Translations under genes and position numbers: made by a program
Notes under the pieces: generated by a model
What the model was told of the DNA's origin: nothing
Seen by the model: only the letters and a program-made list of their open reading frames with translations
The model's database searches: none
Origin: Chamaecyparis obtusa
Lineage: Eukaryota > Streptophyta > Pinopsida > Cupressales > Cupressaceae
Length of the DNA: 64,000 nucleotides
Assembly: GCA_027943335.1 (NCBI GenBank)
Contig: BSBK01002075.1
Coordinates: 4,415,001 to 4,479,000 of the forward strand
Direction: 5' to 3'
In this document: piece after piece, positions 63,241 to 64,000 of the stretch
Position numbering within the stretch: position 1 is the stretch's first letter
How the letters are laid out: every line of letters starts with the position of its first letter

Positions 63241-64000
63241 AATACCCCAAAAATGGGCTATAGGTTCATTAACCTCCTATATCAACATATCGAACAAAAT
63301 CGACATCGAAGTCCTAACCTAAGGCACATCGGCACATCATCGAATCTTAATTGATTATCTCAAATTCTGCATCGAGGAATATTCTTATTTATCCTAATTA
63401 TCTTTGATTTAATAATTATTTGGCGATAAATCCTATTTATCCTAAAAGTTTGATTAATTGAATATTCTCAATATTTAATTAATTAGATTTAATTCTGCCA
63501 CTTAATTATTTAATTGAATTTAATTATATTTATTCTTAATTATTATTATTCAAATTTGACAATAAATCAAAATTCCTATCATTAATTGATTAAATTCTTA
63601 TTTAATTAATTAAAGAAAGATGTCATATTTAATGATATTATTTTGGAATAAATGTTTGATTAAATAATTGATTAACCCATAAATCAATTGTTTTATTTTT
63701 AAAATCAGTTAAGTTGAGAATAAATCACTTTATTTATTTATTTAATTCATAATTATTATGCACATTCAAAAAGCAGTTAAACTTGAAATCAGAAAATCAA
63801 TTCAAGTTGTTTTAAAAATAAACTCAACTCTGATTTGAGTTAAAAAGCTATTTTTGCATGCTTTTGCATGATTTTGTGAAGTAATTATCTTTTATTCTTT
63901 GATAACTCAAAAATCAACTGAGTGATTTATGGCTTTTTCCATGCATCCCCAAAGCCCTGGATTTCTATAAAACCAAGGCTCAGCTCTTCAATCTCAGATC
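63238..64000 (+). mobile_element. Possible plus-strand LTR, running off the window
   Basis: TGTAATACCCCAAAAATGG at 63238 looks like the start of a plant Ty3/gypsy LTR. It is followed by ~720 bp of AT-rich U3-like sequence and a TATA-like TTTCTATAAAACC near 63963. The other end is outside, so this is an inference from the start motif and promoter placement. Confidence 0.35.

Overview
The window looks like nuclear DNA of a seed plant with a large, repeat-dominated genome. A gymnosperm is plausible but not proven. The grounds are the very low gene density, plant-type Ty3/gypsy, LINE and CACTA elements, a plant mobile domain, long AT-rich spacers and microsatellites, and one plant-type pectinesterase gene split by an intron of about 1.2 kb. 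I see no bacterial or organellar genes.

Layout. 1-2200 is a decayed transposase-like gene whose motifs (DFAENY, GQFKN, GHGKGEHDGAG) point to a putative RNase-H-fold family. 2737-4235 is a tandem array of a ~358-bp unit. 4658-6930 (minus) is a decayed multi-exon gene of unknown function. 8400-10350 holds minus-strand retroelement-like relics. 12341-12640 is a fold-back element. 13784-17460 (minus) is a decayed multi-exon gene that joins a SET-like domain to a stretch resembling plant transposase family 24 (Ptta/En/Spm). About 18.4-26.6 kb is a non-coding mosaic of direct and inverted repeats that ends at a CACTA-type terminus at 26607. 26.6-31.8 kb holds no gene I can defend.

The one gene that looks intact is the type I pectin methylesterase at 32296-35266 (plus, two exons, 587 residues). 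It has a TATA box candidate upstream, AATAAA signals downstream, and a fold-back element about 670 bp past its stop codon.

The right half is nested retroelements. A complete but degenerate Ty3/gypsy element lies at 40405-46303 (LTRs, initiator-Met-type primer site, 5-bp target duplication). Next to it is a 5'-truncated LINE at 46366-47035 with a 19-bp target duplication. Both sit between two ~470-bp direct repeats (37311-37780 and 47106-47570). From about 47.6 to 63.2 kb lies a large minus-strand Tat/Ogre-like Ty3/gypsy element with gag, protease, G-patch-like region, RT, RNase H, a second RNase H and integrase. Downstream of its pol is an antisense plant-mobile-domain pseudogene. A separate plus-strand LTR-like sequence starts near 63238 and runs off the window.

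Apart from the pectinesterase, every coding trace carries stops or frameshifts. Many stops are TAG or TGA at positions where C-to-T or G-to-A change of CAG, TGG or CGA would explain them, as expected for long-methylated transposons.
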